A DNA stretch of 64,000 nucleotides from Actinosynnema sp. ALI-1.44. Lineage in GTDB: Bacteria > Actinomycetota > Actinomycetes > Mycobacteriales > Pseudonocardiaceae. The translations under genes were made by a program, and so were the position numbers. Below, one piece after another: positions 52,242 through 62,136 of this stretch. The notes beneath the pieces were generated by a model. It did not search any database. It worked only from the letters and a program-made list of their open reading frames with translations, and was not told where the DNA came from. The DNA is taken from NCBI RefSeq assembly GCF_001984155.1, contig NZ_MTQO01000028.1, forward strand, positions 40,644 through 104,643, in the 5' to 3' direction. How positions within the stretch are numbered: position 1 is the stretch's first letter; the number at the start of each line of letters is the position of its first letter.

Positions 52242-53600
52242 TCAAAGAGAAGCGATCAACCGCTCGACCCGCTCATCCACAGCCCGGAAAGGATCCTTGC
52301 ACAGCACGGTCCGCTGAGCCTGGTCGTTGAGCTTGAGATGAACCCAGTCCACGGTGAAGTCCCGGCCCGCTTCCTGCGCCGCCGCGATGAAGTCCCCGCG
52401 CAGTTTCGCGCGAGTGGTCTGCGGCGGGGTGTCCTTGGCCGCCTCGATCTCGCCGTCGTCGGTCACGCGCTGGACCAGGTCCTTGCGCTGCAGCAGGTCG
52501 AAGATCCCCCGGCCGCGCCGGATGTCGTGGTACGCGAGGTCCAGTTGGGCCACGCGGGCGCTGGAGAGCTCCAGGTTGTGCTTGGCCTGGTAGCGCTCGA
52601 CCAGGCGGTGCTTGATCGCCCAGTCGATCTCGCGGTCGATCCGGGACAGGTCCTCCTGCTCGACCGCTTCCAGGGTGCGGCCCCACAGCTCCATCACGCG
52701 GTCGGTGATCGGGTTCTTGTCCTTGCGGGCGACGTGCTCGACGGCCTTGGCGTAGTACTCGCGCTGGATGTCCAGCGCCGAGGCCTCGCGCCCACCCGCC
52801 AGCCGGACCAGGCGGCGGCCGGTCAGGTCGTGGCTGATCTCGCGGATCGCCCTGATCGGGTTGTCCAGGCTGAAGTCGCGGAACTGGACGCCCTCCTCGA
52901 TCATCTCCAGCACCAGGTTGGCGCTGCCGACCTTCAGCAGGGTGGTCGACTCCGACATGTTCGAGTCGCCGACGATCACGTGCAGCCTGCGGTAGCGCTC
53001 CGCGTCCGCGTGCGGCTCGTCGCGGGTGTTGATGATCGGCCGGGACCTGGTCGTGGCGCTGGAGACGCCTTCCCAGATGTGCTCCGCGCGCTGGGACAGG
53101 CAGTACACGGCGCCGCGCGGCGTCTGCAGCACCTTGCCCGCGCCGCAGATCAGCTGCCGGGTGACCAGGAACGGCAGGAGCACGTCGGCGATCCGCGAGA
53201 ACTCGCCCGCTCGCGTGACGCAGTAGTTCTCATGGCAGCCGTAGGAGTTGCCCGCCGAGTCCGTGTTGTTCTTGAACAGGAAGATGTCGCCGCCGATGCC
53301 CTCGTCGGCCAGCCGCCGCTCGGCGTCGACGAGCAGGTCCTCCAGGATCCGCTCACCGGCCTTGTCGTGCGTGACCAGCTGCACCAGGTCGTCGCACTCG
53401 GCCGTGGCGTACTCCGGATGCGACCCGACGTCCAGGTAGAGGCGCGAGCCGTTGCGCAGGAAGACGTTCGATGAACGCCCCCATGACACGACCCGCCGGA
53501 ACAGGTACCTGGCCACCTCGTCGGGGCTCAGCCTGCGCTGGCCGTGAAAGGTGCAGGTCACACCGAACTCGGTTTCGATGCCGAAGATCCGCCGCTGCAT
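52242..53600 (-). CDS. pafA: Pup-protein ligase PafA
   Basis: 452 residues, ATG 53600, full family length. The start [13 protein letters not shown] carries the ATP/Mg-binding Glu residues of the glutamine-synthetase-like fold. The catalytic-base Asp is in [47 protein letters not shown] and the small C-terminal domain are also present. It uses ATP to join the C-terminal glutamate of Pup to lysines of target proteins. It shares its fold with Dop at 60619-62127. Confidence 0.97.
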   Translation of the reverse strand: MQRRIFGIETEFGVTCTFHGQRRLSPDEVARYLFRRVVSWGRSSNVFLRNGSRLYLDVGSHPEYATAECDDLVQLVTHDKAGERILEDLLVDAERRLADEGIGGDIFLFKNNTDSAGNSYGCHENYCVTRAGEFSRIADVLLPFLVTRQLICGAGKVLQTPRGAVYCLSQRAEHIWEGVSSATTRSRPIINTRDEPHADAERYRRLHVIVGDSNMSESTTLLKVGSANLVLEMIEEGVQFRDFSLDNPIRAIREISHDLTGRRLVRLAGGREASALDIQREYYAKAVEHVARKDKNPITDRVMELWGRTLEAVEQEDLSRIDREIDWAIKHRLVERYQAKHNLELSSARVAQLDLAYHDIRRGRGIFDLLQRKDLVQRVTDDGEIEAAKDTPPQTTRAKLRGDFIAAAQEAGRDFTVDWVHLKLNDQAQRTVLCKDPFRAVDERVERLIASL

Positions 53601-53721
53601 CCCTTCAGCCTAGGCGGTCTTGGCCCCGACTACCGTGCGCCGTTCGGGGCGACATAGGTCAACTACCCGAAATGAGACATCCGATCAGCGCCCGGTCGGC
53701 TCTGTCGCTAACGTTCGAAGC

Positions 53722-55188
53722 GTGTTCCGACGGGTACGAAGATCATTGCGCGACGCGAGTCAGGTCGACAAACGCCTAGTCCGCCGTAGTGCGGAGCTGC
53801 CCGAGACCACGGTCGACCGGGCGATGAAAAGCCTCACCAAATCCGCCAACCACGGCGTGTTGTGGTTCAGCGTGGCCGGCACGCTGGCGTTGCGGAAGGG
53901 CAAGACACGCCGAGCGGCGCTACGGGGCGTGGTCGCGATCGGCTTCGCGAGCGCCAGCGCCAACCTCATCGGCAAGCGCCTGTTCCCCCGGCGGAGACCC
54001 GCCGCTGAGTTGTTGCCCACATACCGCCGGCTGACCAAGCGGCCGACGTCATCTTCCTTCCCGTCCGGGCACTCGGCGTCCGCCGTGGCGTTCACCACCG
54101 CGTTGGCGATGGAGAGCCCCGCCTTGGGCGCCGCCGTGTTGCCGCTTGCGGCAGCGGTCGCATATTCGCGTGTCCACACCGGTGTGCACTGGCCGACGGA
54201 CGTGGCCGCGGGCGCCGCGATCGGCGTCGCCGCGGGTCTGGCGACCCGCCGGTGGTGGCCGATGGGCGCGGACGAACCAGCCAGTGCGCACCCGCACTCG
54301 GCGTTACCGGCGATCGAGGACGGCGAAGGTGTTCTCGCGCTGGTGAACCCCGGGTCGGGCGTGGACGGGCAGGACCCGACCGAGCAGATCCAGGTGCACT
54401 GGCCGAAGGCGACCGTGATCTACCCGGACGGCGACCTGATCGACCAGCTGCACAAGGCGATCGACGAGGCCGAGGTCCCGCCGAAGGCCCTCGCGGTCGC
54501 GGGCGGTGACGGCACGGTCGCGGCGGTCGCCGCGGTCGCCGCGGAACGGCACCTGCCGCTGGTCCTCGTCCCGGCAGGCACCCTGAACCACTTCGCCCGC
54601 GACGTCGGTATCGACGGCATCCAGAGCGTGGACAACGCACTGGCCGCCGGTAACGGCGTGCGTGTCGACCTCAGCCACGTCGACGTCGACGACCACGCGC
54701 CGCGCTGGTTCCTCAACACGGCCAGCCTCGGCGGGTACCCGGACATGGTGCGGTTGCGTGAAAAGCTGACCCGGCGCTGGGGCAAGTGGCCTGCCGGGGC
54801 GATCGCGCTGGTGCGCGTGCTGGCGAAGTCGATGCCGTTGCGGTTGACGATCAACGGCCAGCCGCAGCTGGTGTGGATGGTGTTCGTCGGCAACGGCTCG
54901 TACCGGCCGAAGGGGTTCGCCCCGACCACACGGCCCGAGTTGGACAAGGGCCTGATGGACGTCCGGTACATCCGCGCCGACGTGTCGTTCTCGCGCCTGC
55001 GGTTCGTGTTCGGCGCCGTGCTCGGCGCGTTGCACCGCAGCCGGACCTACTGCCACCGGGAGGTCAAGGACCTGGACGTGGTCGTGCACGGCCAGCCGAT
55101 CAGGATCGCCACCGACGGCGAGGTCGGCCCGCTGGGCACCAGGTTCCGCTTCAGCGCCCAGCCCGCCGCCCTGTCGGTCTACCGCTGA
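53722..55188 (+). CDS. PAP2 phosphatase-lipid kinase (DAGK) fusion protein
   Basis: 488 residues from GTG 53722; the frame is open to 53620 but only without support. The N-terminal half is a PAP2 phosphatase (~60-170) with KRLFPRRRP, SSFPSGHSASA and YSRVHTGVHWPTD, the three phosphatase motifs. The C-terminal half is a lipid kinase (~200-488) with VAGGDGTVAA and VPAGTLNHFARDVG. Both opposing activities (lipid phosphate removal and lipid phosphorylation) reside in one chain, a known actinobacterial layout. Membrane segments of the PAP2 part are modest. It interrupts the minus-strand proteasome region and converges on the caspase-fold/EccC gene with 10 bp overlap. Confidence 0.92.
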   Translation: MFRRVRRSLRDASQVDKRLVRRSAELPETTVDRAMKSLTKSANHGVLWFSVAGTLALRKGKTRRAALRGVVAIGFASASANLIGKRLFPRRRPAAELLPTYRRLTKRPTSSSFPSGHSASAVAFTTALAMESPALGAAVLPLAAAVAYSRVHTGVHWPTDVAAGAAIGVAAGLATRRWWPMGADEPASAHPHSALPAIEDGEGVLALVNPGSGVDGQDPTEQIQVHWPKATVIYPDGDLIDQLHKAIDEAEVPPKALAVAGGDGTVAAVAAVAAERHLPLVLVPAGTLNHFARDVGIDGIQSVDNALAAGNGVRVDLSHVDVDDHAPRWFLNTASLGGYPDMVRLREKLTRRWGKWPAGAIALVRVLAKSMPLRLTINGQPQLVWMVFVGNGSYRPKGFAPTTRPELDKGLMDVRYIRADVSFSRLRFVFGAVLGALHRSRTYCHREVKDLDVVVHGQPIRIATDGEVGPLGTRFRFSAQPAALSVYR

Positions 55189-58100
55189 GAGGTCCCCTTC
55201 TCGGGATCGGAGAACGTCACCTGGATCCCCCGCGTGCCGGACCGGTCGGTCAACACGGCATGCGGGGGTGGGAGCACCGCCTTTTCGCCGTCGTCCACGC
55301 TCGCGCCCAACCACACGACCGGGGTCTTCATCGCTTCGAGGGTGTCGAGGACCGAGTCGAGGATCCGCTGCTGGCCGGGCACCCGGCGCCGGGCGACGAT
55401 CAGGTGCAGACCGATCAGACCGCCGTGCGGCACCAGTTCACGCAGCGGCTCCAGCGGGTTGTTGTGCGGCGGTGAGACCTCTTCGAGGTCGTCGACGACC
55501 AGGTAGAGGTCCGGCCCCGTCCACCATGACCTGGTCCGCAGCTGCTCCGGGGTGACGTCCGGGCCCGGCAGGCGCCTGCGCATGGACGTGACGACGTCCT
55601 TGAGGGCCTCCGTGAGCTGCCCCCTGGCCATCGAGTACGCCAGCAGGTGCGGGGGGTGGATGTACCCGAGCATCGAGTGGTTGTAGTCGACGAGCATGAA
55701 CAGCGCTTCCTTCTCGGTGCTGCGCTGTGCGATGGCGCGGACGACGGTCCGCAGCAGGTTCGTCTTGCCCGACTCGCCGCCACCGAACACCACCAGGTGC
55801 GGGTCGGTGCCGAAGTCGACGTGCACGGGCGTCTGATCGGCCTGCACCCCGATCTGGAACCTCTTGCCGACGCTCACGAACTCGGTCGCACGCACCAATG
55901 GCGGCACCTGCCCGTGCCAGTGCTGGCGGATCTTGTCCACCGCGTCGCGCAGGCCCGCTGCCACGTCCTCGGCCTGCGCCGACCCGTCGATCCTCGGCAG
56001 ACCGGCGGCGAAGTGCAGGCTGTCCCCGGTCAGTCCCGACCCCGGCCTGCCGGGCACGTTCGCCGCGTTCTGGGCGTTCGTGTCGGAGGTGGCCGGGTCG
56101 TCCAGCCGCAACTCGAACCTGGAGCCGATCAGCTCCTTCGTGGCCGCGGTGATGTCGGCCCAGCGTTCGGCGGACAGGATCACGTGCACGCCGTAGGCAA
56201 GCCCGCGCCCGAACAGGTCGGCCACCCGGGCCGCCAACTCGGGGAACTGCTCGCCGAACGCCTGCCAGCCGTCCACGACCAGGAACACGTCACCGAACGG
56301 GTCGTTCGCGACCCGCTTTTCCCGTTTGCGCTCACGGAACACCGCCATCGAGTCGATGGCCTGCTCGCGGAAGCGAACCTCCCGGTCGGTCACCAGCGAC
56401 GTGAGTTCGTCGACGACCCGCTGGGCGAGTTCCTTGTCCGACGCGGAAACCACGGCACCGACATGGGGCAGTTCGGCGAGGGTTGCGAGGGTGCCGCCGC
56501 CGAGGTCGAAGCAGTGGAACTGCACTTCCCACGGGGTGTGCGTCAACGCCATCGACAGCACCAGCGTGCGCAACAGCATCGACTTGCCCGCGCCGGACGC
56601 GCCGACCACGGCACCATGGCCCGCGGTGCCGGAGAAGTCCGCCCACAACAGCTCACGTCGTTGCTCGTACGGCTTGTCGACGATGCCCACAGGTGTTTGC
56701 AGCCCGCCCACCCATGGCGAGTTCACCGGTGACAGACCGCGCTCCGGGACGGGGTTCAGCGGAGCCATCATCGTGTCCAGCGGATACGACGAGTCCAGCG
56801 GCGGCAGCCACACCTCGTGTGCGGGCGGGCCTTGACCGACCGTTTTCGCCACCATGGCGCCGAGCACCGACGCGCCGAACGGCGTGTCGTCCACCGGGCC
56901 GGCGGCGGACACCGTCTGGAAACGGACCAAAGCGTTGTCCGTCTTCAGGTACGCGGCACCCGCTTCGTCCGGCAGTTCGTGGGCGTCCGGGACACCGATC
57001 ACCCGGCGGGACTGCTCCGCGGTGGCCGTGCGCAGCGCGATCCGGTACGTCAGCCGCGCGTCGAGCACGCCGAGGATGTCCTCGTCGGGATTCTCCGACG
57101 CCAGCAGCATGTGGATCCCCAGCGAACCACCGACCCGGCCGAGCAGGATCAACACGTCCCGGAAGGCCGGTTTGGCGTTGATCAGCGCGGACACATCGTC
57201 GACCACGATCACCAACGCGGGCAACGGATCCAGGTCGGCCCCGTTCTCCCTGGCGCGCTCGTAGTCCCAGAAGTTGCGGAAGTTGCCCGCGCTGCGCAGC
57301 AGTTCCTGGCGCCTGCTGGTCTCACCGGCGAGCGCGTCCTGCAGCCGGGCGAGCAGCCGTTGGTCGTCGGCGAGACCGGTGAGCGCCGCCGAGACGTGCG
57401 GCAGCGCGTCCAGTTCCTGGAACGTGCCGCCCGCGCCGAAGTCGAGCAGGACGAAGTTGACCGTGTACGACCCGTGCGTCGCGCCGAGCCCCAGCACGAT
57501 GGTGCGCAGCAGCTCCGACTTGCCCGAACCCGGCGCGCCGACGAGCAGGCCGTGCGGGCCCATCCCGTTCATCGGGCCCATCTTCAGGTCGAGCACGACC
57601 GGCTGACCGTTCTCGTCGACACCGATCGGGGTGCGGAACCGGTCGTTCTCCTGGCGTCGCCGCCATGCCTGCCGCGGATCGAAGTCGTGCACGGACCGCA
57701 ACCCGAGCAGCTTGAGCATCCGCTGGTCGCCGACCTGCTGCTCGGCAACCACCTCTACGGGGACGACCTCGGCCGGGGCGTCCGTGGCGACAGCGGCAGG
57801 GACAGCGGCAGGGGCGTCGGCGAGGTCGCCGGTGACCGGCTGGATCGAGCGGACACGGGCCTTGGCGATCGGGGCGTCGACGTCGAACTGCCCGGCACGC
57901 GCGCTCCACGAGCCCTGCAGCTCCCTGCCCAGGTACTGCGACAGGTTGGCGACCGAGATCCGGCCGTCGCCGTCCGTGTCCGCCGCGCCGGTCTCCAGCC
58001 CCCGCACCAGGGTCACGGTCAACTGGTTCGCCGCCGAGAACGTGTACGCGCTGTCGCCGAAGTACTCGTCGAGGTTCAGCTGGAAGTCGATGGCGCAGTC

Positions 58101-58490
58101 GAGCAGGAGCAGCTTCACCCCGGCCTGGCACTGGAACAGCAAGTGCCACAACACCAAGGACGGGACAGCGGTCGAGTACGGCAACGACGAGTCCGTGCCC
58201 ACAGTGGCGAAGAACAGGTGGTTGTAGTGGTTGAGGAAGGCACGACCGGTCAGGTGGATCACCACCGTGTCCTCCGGCGCGCACCCACGCATCAGGCGTT
58301 CGGCCTCGCGCTCGATCCCCGACTTGGACTCGTTCGACACGAGGACCACCTCGTCGAACCCGCCCACCTCCGGGTCGAGCAGCAGGTCCCGCAGCCGCCT
58401 GCCGTCCCCGGACGGCACGCGCGGCTCGCGCAGGCTCGGATCGATGTGCTCACTCGTTGCGACCAGCAACGCGATACGGCGGCCTGTCAA
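55179..58490 (-). CDS. Caspase-fold domain fused to triple EccC/FtsK-type ATPase
   Basis: 1103 residues from TTG 58490 (GGGGGAG upstream; TTG 58514 is the alternative). Residues ~1-195 match the caspase-like domains often found in actinobacterial conflict proteins (start TGRRIALLVATSEHIDP, EVGGFDEVVLVSN, end ADTDGDGRISVANLSQYL). Catalytic positions are changed: the SGHG His is Arg (HLTGRAF, ~83) and the DCC Cys is Ala (LLLLDCAIDF, ~133). Three ATPase modules follow, with Walker A GAPGSGKS (~318), GASGAGKS (~630) and GGGESGKT (~903), and Walker B VIVVDD, FLVVDG and LYLVVDD. EccC proteins drive type VII secretion, but their two N-terminal membrane helices are absent, so this is cytosolic. It follows prcA by 86 bp, same strand. 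A secretion role, a proteasome link or a conflict role are all open. Confidence 0.85.
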   Translation of the reverse strand: MTGRRIALLVATSEHIDPSLREPRVPSGDGRRLRDLLLDPEVGGFDEVVLVSNESKSGIEREAERLMRGCAPEDTVVIHLTGRAFLNHYNHLFFATVGTDSSLPYSTAVPSLVLWHLLFQCQAGVKLLLLDCAIDFQLNLDEYFGDSAYTFSAANQLTVTLVRGLETGAADTDGDGRISVANLSQYLGRELQGSWSARAGQFDVDAPIAKARVRSIQPVTGDLADAPAAVPAAVATDAPAEVVPVEVVAEQQVGDQRMLKLLGLRSVHDFDPRQAWRRRQENDRFRTPIGVDENGQPVVLDLKMGPMNGMGPHGLLVGAPGSGKSELLRTIVLGLGATHGSYTVNFVLLDFGAGGTFQELDALPHVSAALTGLADDQRLLARLQDALAGETSRRQELLRSAGNFRNFWDYERARENGADLDPLPALVIVVDDVSALINAKPAFRDVLILLGRVGGSLGIHMLLASENPDEDILGVLDARLTYRIALRTATAEQSRRVIGVPDAHELPDEAGAAYLKTDNALVRFQTVSAAGPVDDTPFGASVLGAMVAKTVGQGPPAHEVWLPPLDSSYPLDTMMAPLNPVPERGLSPVNSPWVGGLQTPVGIVDKPYEQRRELLWADFSGTAGHGAVVGASGAGKSMLLRTLVLSMALTHTPWEVQFHCFDLGGGTLATLAELPHVGAVVSASDKELAQRVVDELTSLVTDREVRFREQAIDSMAVFRERKREKRVANDPFGDVFLVVDGWQAFGEQFPELAARVADLFGRGLAYGVHVILSAERWADITAATKELIGSRFELRLDDPATSDTNAQNAANVPGRPGSGLTGDSLHFAAGLPRIDGSAQAEDVAAGLRDAVDKIRQHWHGQVPPLVRATEFVSVGKRFQIGVQADQTPVHVDFGTDPHLVVFGGGESGKTNLLRTVVRAIAQRSTEKEALFMLVDYNHSMLGYIHPPHLLAYSMARGQLTEALKDVVTSMRRRLPGPDVTPEQLRTRSWWTGPDLYLVVDDLEEVSPPHNNPLEPLRELVPHGGLIGLHLIVARRRVPGQQRILDSVLDTLEAMKTPVVWLGASVDDGEKAVLPPPHAVLTDRSGTRGIQVTFSDPEKGTSQR

Positions 58491-58576
58491 CGCCTTCCAC
58501 TCCCCCTGTGACAACGGACAGAACTGGACCCGGGGAACGTGCCCCGGGCCCAGTGTGGTGCTTGCTTCGCCTTGGA

Positions 58577-59356
58577 CTACTTGTCGGTCGCCGGAGGGGC
58601 TTCCTCGGCTGCCGGTGGCTCGTCGGTGGGCAGCAACGCGGTCAGCGCCTCACCGGAGATCCGGCGGAAGGCGCGGCGCGAGTGAGCCCGGTCCAGCCGA
58701 GTCCGGTCGAGCACGGCGACTTCGAGGTTCTCGGCCGTGAGCAGCCCACCGCCGTTGCCGTTGCTGCTCGCGTTGCCCGGCGTGTTCGACTTGCTCAGCG
58801 CACGCACGGCCACGCCGACAGCCGCGGACAGCTCCAGACCCTCGCTGTAGGACTCCTTCAGCGCCGCGACGATCGGGTCGACGTTCCCGCCCATCACCAT
58901 GTAACGGGACTCGTCGACGATCGAGCCGTCGTAGGTGAGCCGGAACATCTGGTCCTGCTCGGCCGACGCGCCGACCTCGGCGACGCAGAGCTCGACCTCG
59001 AACGGCTTGAGCTGCTCGGTGAAGATCTGCCCGAGGGACTGCGCGTAGACGTTCGCGAGTTGGCGCGCGGACACGTCCCTGCGGTCGTAGGCGAAACCCC
59101 ACAGCTCGGCGTGCCTGATCCCGCCGCGGCGCAGGCCCTCGAACTCGCTGTAGCGGCCCGCGGCGGCGAACCCGATGCGGTCGTAGAGCTCGGAGACCTT
59201 GCGCAGGGTGCTCTTCGCCGGGATCTCAGCGACGAACAGCACCCCGCCGGCGTACTTCAACACGACGACACTGCGGCCCCGCGCGATGCCCTTGCGGGCG
59301 ATCTCGGACTTCTCCCGCATCAACTGCTCGGGCGAGGCGAACAGCGGCATACTCAC
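58577..59356 (-). CDS. prcA: 20S proteasome alpha subunit PrcA
   Basis: 259 residues from GTG 59356 (GGAG upstream), giving [29 protein letters not shown] in the standard alpha-subunit opening (SPEQ with the RKGIARG helix H0). Proteasome fold with GVLFVAE and [26 protein letters not shown]; the C-terminal tail is long and acidic (PPAAEEAPP). No catalytic Thr, as expected for alpha. Its N-terminus gates the chamber and receives the Arc/Mpa ATPase. Transcribed with prcB, pup and dop. Confidence 0.97.
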   Translation of the reverse strand: MSMPLFASPEQLMREKSEIARKGIARGRSVVVLKYAGGVLFVAEIPAKSTLRKVSELYDRIGFAAAGRYSEFEGLRRGGIRHAELWGFAYDRRDVSARQLANVYAQSLGQIFTEQLKPFEVELCVAEVGASAEQDQMFRLTYDGSIVDESRYMVMGGNVDPIVAALKESYSEGLELSAAVGVAVRALSKSNTPGNASSNGNGGGLLTAENLEVAVLDRTRLDRAHSRRAFRRISGEALTALLPTDEPPAAEEAPPATDK

Positions 59357-59401
59357 AGCAGTGGCTCCTGGATCTCGTGCGGACGGGACTCGACGTCAGC
59401 C

Positions 59402-60256
59402 TCAGCCACGCGGCCGTTGACTGCGGTCGGCGACGACCGCCTCGGCCACCGCACTCGTTTGTTCCTCGGGCAGCCGGACCGCGCCGTCCGCCCCGGTGAT
59501 CGTGATGACCGACGGGAAGATCCGCCGGTGGATGTCCGGGCCGCCCGTGGCCGTGTCGTCCTCGGACGCGTCGTACAGCGCCTCGACCGCCCACCGGACC
59601 GCCGCGTCCTGGTCGCCGTCCGGGTCGTAGAGCTTCTTCAGCGCCGAGCGCGCGAACAGCGAGCCGGAGCCGACCGCGTGGAAACCCGCTCGCTCCTCGT
59701 AGCGGCCGCCGACCACGTCGTAGGACACGATCCGGCCGCGTGGCGAGTCCGCGTCGACGTCGTAGCCGACGAACAGCGGCACCACCGCGAGGCCGTTCAT
59801 GGCCATGGTGAGGTTCTCGCGCACGGTCGTGGCCAGCTTGTTCGCCTTACCGTCCAGCGACAGCGGCACGCCCTCGATCTTCTCGTAGTACGCGAGCTCG
59901 ACGGTGTACAGGCGGACCATCTCGATCGCGAGACCGGCGGTGCCCGCGATGCCGACGGCCGAGTAGTCGTCGGTGACGTACACCTTCTCCATGTCACGCT
60001 GGGCGATCAGGTTTCCCGACGTGGCACGCCGGTCGCCGGCCAGCAGCACGCCGCCCTGGTACGTGACCGCCACGATGGTCGTGCCGTGCGGCACGTCAGC
60101 CAACGCGGCCTGGTTGTTCAGCTCCGCCGCGCGGGCGCCCGGAAGCAGATCGGGCGCCTGCGAGCGCAGGAAGTCGCTGAATGACAATGACGCGGCCGAG
60201 AGATAGGCAGCCGGTAGCCCGGTGCCCACCCCCTGGCGGGAGAAGGTGTTTTCCAT
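59402..60256 (-). CDS. prcB: 20S proteasome beta subunit PrcB
   Basis: 284 residues, ATG 60256. A propeptide of about 58 residues ends in DVPHG, and cleavage exposes catalytic Thr59 ([23 protein letters not shown]), with the conserved Asp and Lys (LAGDRRAT; the Lys after EKVY) of N-terminal-nucleophile hydrolases. The later [16 protein letters not shown] matches the GSGS motif of beta subunits. It forms the two inner heptamer rings. pup lies 62 bp upstream and prcA 45 bp downstream. Confidence 0.97.
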   Translation of the reverse strand: MENTFSRQGVGTGLPAAYLSAASLSFSDFLRSQAPDLLPGARAAELNNQAALADVPHGTTIVAVTYQGGVLLAGDRRATSGNLIAQRDMEKVYVTDDYSAVGIAGTAGLAIEMVRLYTVELAYYEKIEGVPLSLDGKANKLATTVRENLTMAMNGLAVVPLFVGYDVDADSPRGRIVSYDVVGGRYEERAGFHAVGSGSLFARSALKKLYDPDGDQDAAVRWAVEALYDASEDDTATGGPDIHRRIFPSVITITGADGAVRLPEEQTSAVAEAVVADRSQRPRG

Positions 60257-60318
60257 GCCCTGCTTTCGTCGCTCCGCTGGTTCCTGCCTAGCTTGCCCGT
60301 TCGCACGGGGCGGGAAGG

Positions 60319-60513
60319 TTACTCGCCGCCCTTTTGCACGTAGGCGCGGACGAAGTCCTCCGCGTTTTCCTCAAGCACGTCGTCGATCTCGTCGAGGATG
60401 GTGTCCACGTCCTCGCCGAGCTTCTCCCTGCGCTCCTGGCCGGCAGGCGCACCGTCGACGGCATCGTCGTCGTTGTCGCCGCCACCCTGGTGCTGGACCT
60501 TTTCCTGGGACAT
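60319..60513 (-). CDS. pup: Prokaryotic ubiquitin-like protein Pup
   Basis: 64 residues, ATG 60513 after GGGAGG. Disordered, acidic, with the coiled-coil helix [21 protein letters not shown] that docks on Arc/Mpa, and the C-terminus VQKGGE. The last residue is Glu rather than the Gln of mycobacteria, so Pup is ready for ligation without Dop deamidation. Dop would then serve only for depupylation. It lies between dop and prcB. Confidence 0.98.
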   Translation of the reverse strand: MSQEKVQHQGGGDNDDDAVDGAPAGQERREKLGEDVDTILDEIDDVLEENAEDFVRAYVQKGGE

Positions 60514-60618
60514 CTGGCCTCCCGGTTTTCGACTGGCCTACATGAACACTACCCAGGGGGACCGACATGTGTCCCACAGGTTGACCCGTGTTTCTCCACG
60601 AGTGAACCGAAACCACCC

Positions 60619-62127
60619 TCAACCCCGGGGCGCCCCGGTGAGCGCGTCGACCAGTTCCTCGGCCGTCGAAGCCGCCTCCAACAGGGCTCCGACGTGCGCT
60701 TTCGTCCCGCGCAGCGGCTCGAGGGTCGGGATCCGGACCAGCGACTCACGGCCGAGATCGAAGATCACCGAGTCCCACGACGCCGCGGCGATCGAGTTCG
60801 GGTACTTCTCCAGGCAGCGGCCGCGGAAGAAGGCACGGGTGTCGCTCGGCGGCTCGGTGATCGCCGCCCGCACCTCCTCCTCGGTGACCAGCCGCTTCAT
60901 CGAGCCGCGGGCGACCAGGCGGTTGTAGAGGCCCTTGTCCAGCCGCACGTCGGAGTACTGGAGGTCGATCAGCGACAACCGGGGCGAGGACCACTGGAGG
61001 TTGTCGCGGGCCATGAAGCCCTCCATCAGCCGCAGCTTGGCGGGCCAGTCCAGCCGGTCGGCGCACTCGAGCGGGTCGCGGCGCAGCGCGTCGATGATCT
61101 CCGCCCACGTCTGCAGCACGTGCCGGGACACGGCGTCCTGGTCGGTCTTCTCGATGTGCTCGGCGGCCAGCTCCATGTACGCCGACTGGATGTCCAACCC
61201 GGTGAACTTGCGGCCGTTGGTCAGTTCGACCGTGGTCCTGAGCGTCGGGTCGTGGCTGATGTGGTGCACCGCCCGAACCGGGTCGGCGAGCTTGAGGTGG
61301 TCGAACCGGACCCCGGACTCGATCATGTCGATGACCAGCGCCGCCGTGCCGACCTTGAGGTAGGTGGAGTACTCGGCGAGGTTCGCGTCGCCGATGATCA
61401 CGTGCAGCCGCCGGTACTTGTCGGCGTCGGCGTGCGGCTCGTCGCGGGTGTTGATGATGCCGCGCTTGAGCGTGGTCTCCAGGCCGACCTCGACCTCGAT
61501 GTAGTCCGAGCGCTGGGAGAGCTGGAACCCGGCTTCCTCACCGGCGACGCCGATGCCGACCCGGCCGGAGCCGCAGATCACCTGGCGGGACACGAAGAAC
61601 GGCGTCAGCCCGGAGATCACGGACGTGAACGGCGTGCTCCGGCTCATCAGGTAGTTCTCGTGCGTGCCGTAGCTCGCGCCCTTGCCGTCGACGTTGTTCT
61701 TGTACAGCTGCAACCGGGGCTGGCCGGGGACGGTGGCGGCCTTGAGCGCCGCCTCCTCCATCACGCGCTCCCCCGCCTTGTCCCAGATCACCGCGTCACG
61801 CGCGTTGGTGACCTCCGGCGCGGAGTACTCGGGGTGCGCGTGGTCGACGTACAGCCGGGCACCGTTGGTCAGGATGACGTTCGCCGCGCCGAGGTCCTCC
61901 ACGTCCGGGTCGGACGGCGCCATGCTGGGCGCGCCGAGGTCGAACCCGCGCGCGTCCCGCAACGGTGACTCGACCTCGTAGTCCCAGCGGGCCCGACGGG
62001 CCCTCGGGATGTCGGCGGCCGCCGCGTAGGCGAGCACGACCTGGGTCGATGTCAGTACGGGATTGGCTGTCGCGTCGCCGGGAACGGCAATGCCGTACTC
62101 GACCTCGGTACCCATGATCCGCCGCAT
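60619..62127 (-). CDS. dop: Pup deamidase/depupylase Dop
   Basis: 502 residues, ATG 62127. The start [17 protein letters not shown] and [16 protein letters not shown] (catalytic Asp in YVDH) show the PafA-like fold. The extra ~40-residue Dop loop ([23 protein letters not shown] region, 43-72) distinguishes it from PafA. It cleaves the isopeptide bond between Pup and substrates and, in species with Pup-Gln, deamidates Pup. Followed by pup on the same strand. Confidence 0.96.
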   Translation of the reverse strand: MRRIMGTEVEYGIAVPGDATANPVLTSTQVVLAYAAAADIPRARRARWDYEVESPLRDARGFDLGAPSMAPSDPDVEDLGAANVILTNGARLYVDHAHPEYSAPEVTNARDAVIWDKAGERVMEEAALKAATVPGQPRLQLYKNNVDGKGASYGTHENYLMSRSTPFTSVISGLTPFFVSRQVICGSGRVGIGVAGEEAGFQLSQRSDYIEVEVGLETTLKRGIINTRDEPHADADKYRRLHVIIGDANLAEYSTYLKVGTAALVIDMIESGVRFDHLKLADPVRAVHHISHDPTLRTTVELTNGRKFTGLDIQSAYMELAAEHIEKTDQDAVSRHVLQTWAEIIDALRRDPLECADRLDWPAKLRLMEGFMARDNLQWSSPRLSLIDLQYSDVRLDKGLYNRLVARGSMKRLVTEEEVRAAITEPPSDTRAFFRGRCLEKYPNSIAAASWDSVIFDLGRESLVRIPTLEPLRGTKAHVGALLEAASTAEELVDALTGAPRG

Positions 62128-62136
62128 GGGACAAGC

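Noticed and set aside
52095..53474. 459-codon plus-strand open frame
   Set aside because: Antisense shadow of pafA; low complexity and no domain.
58457..60184. 575-codon plus-strand open frame opposite prcA and prcB
   Set aside because: Antisense shadow of the proteasome subunits with no recognisable motif.
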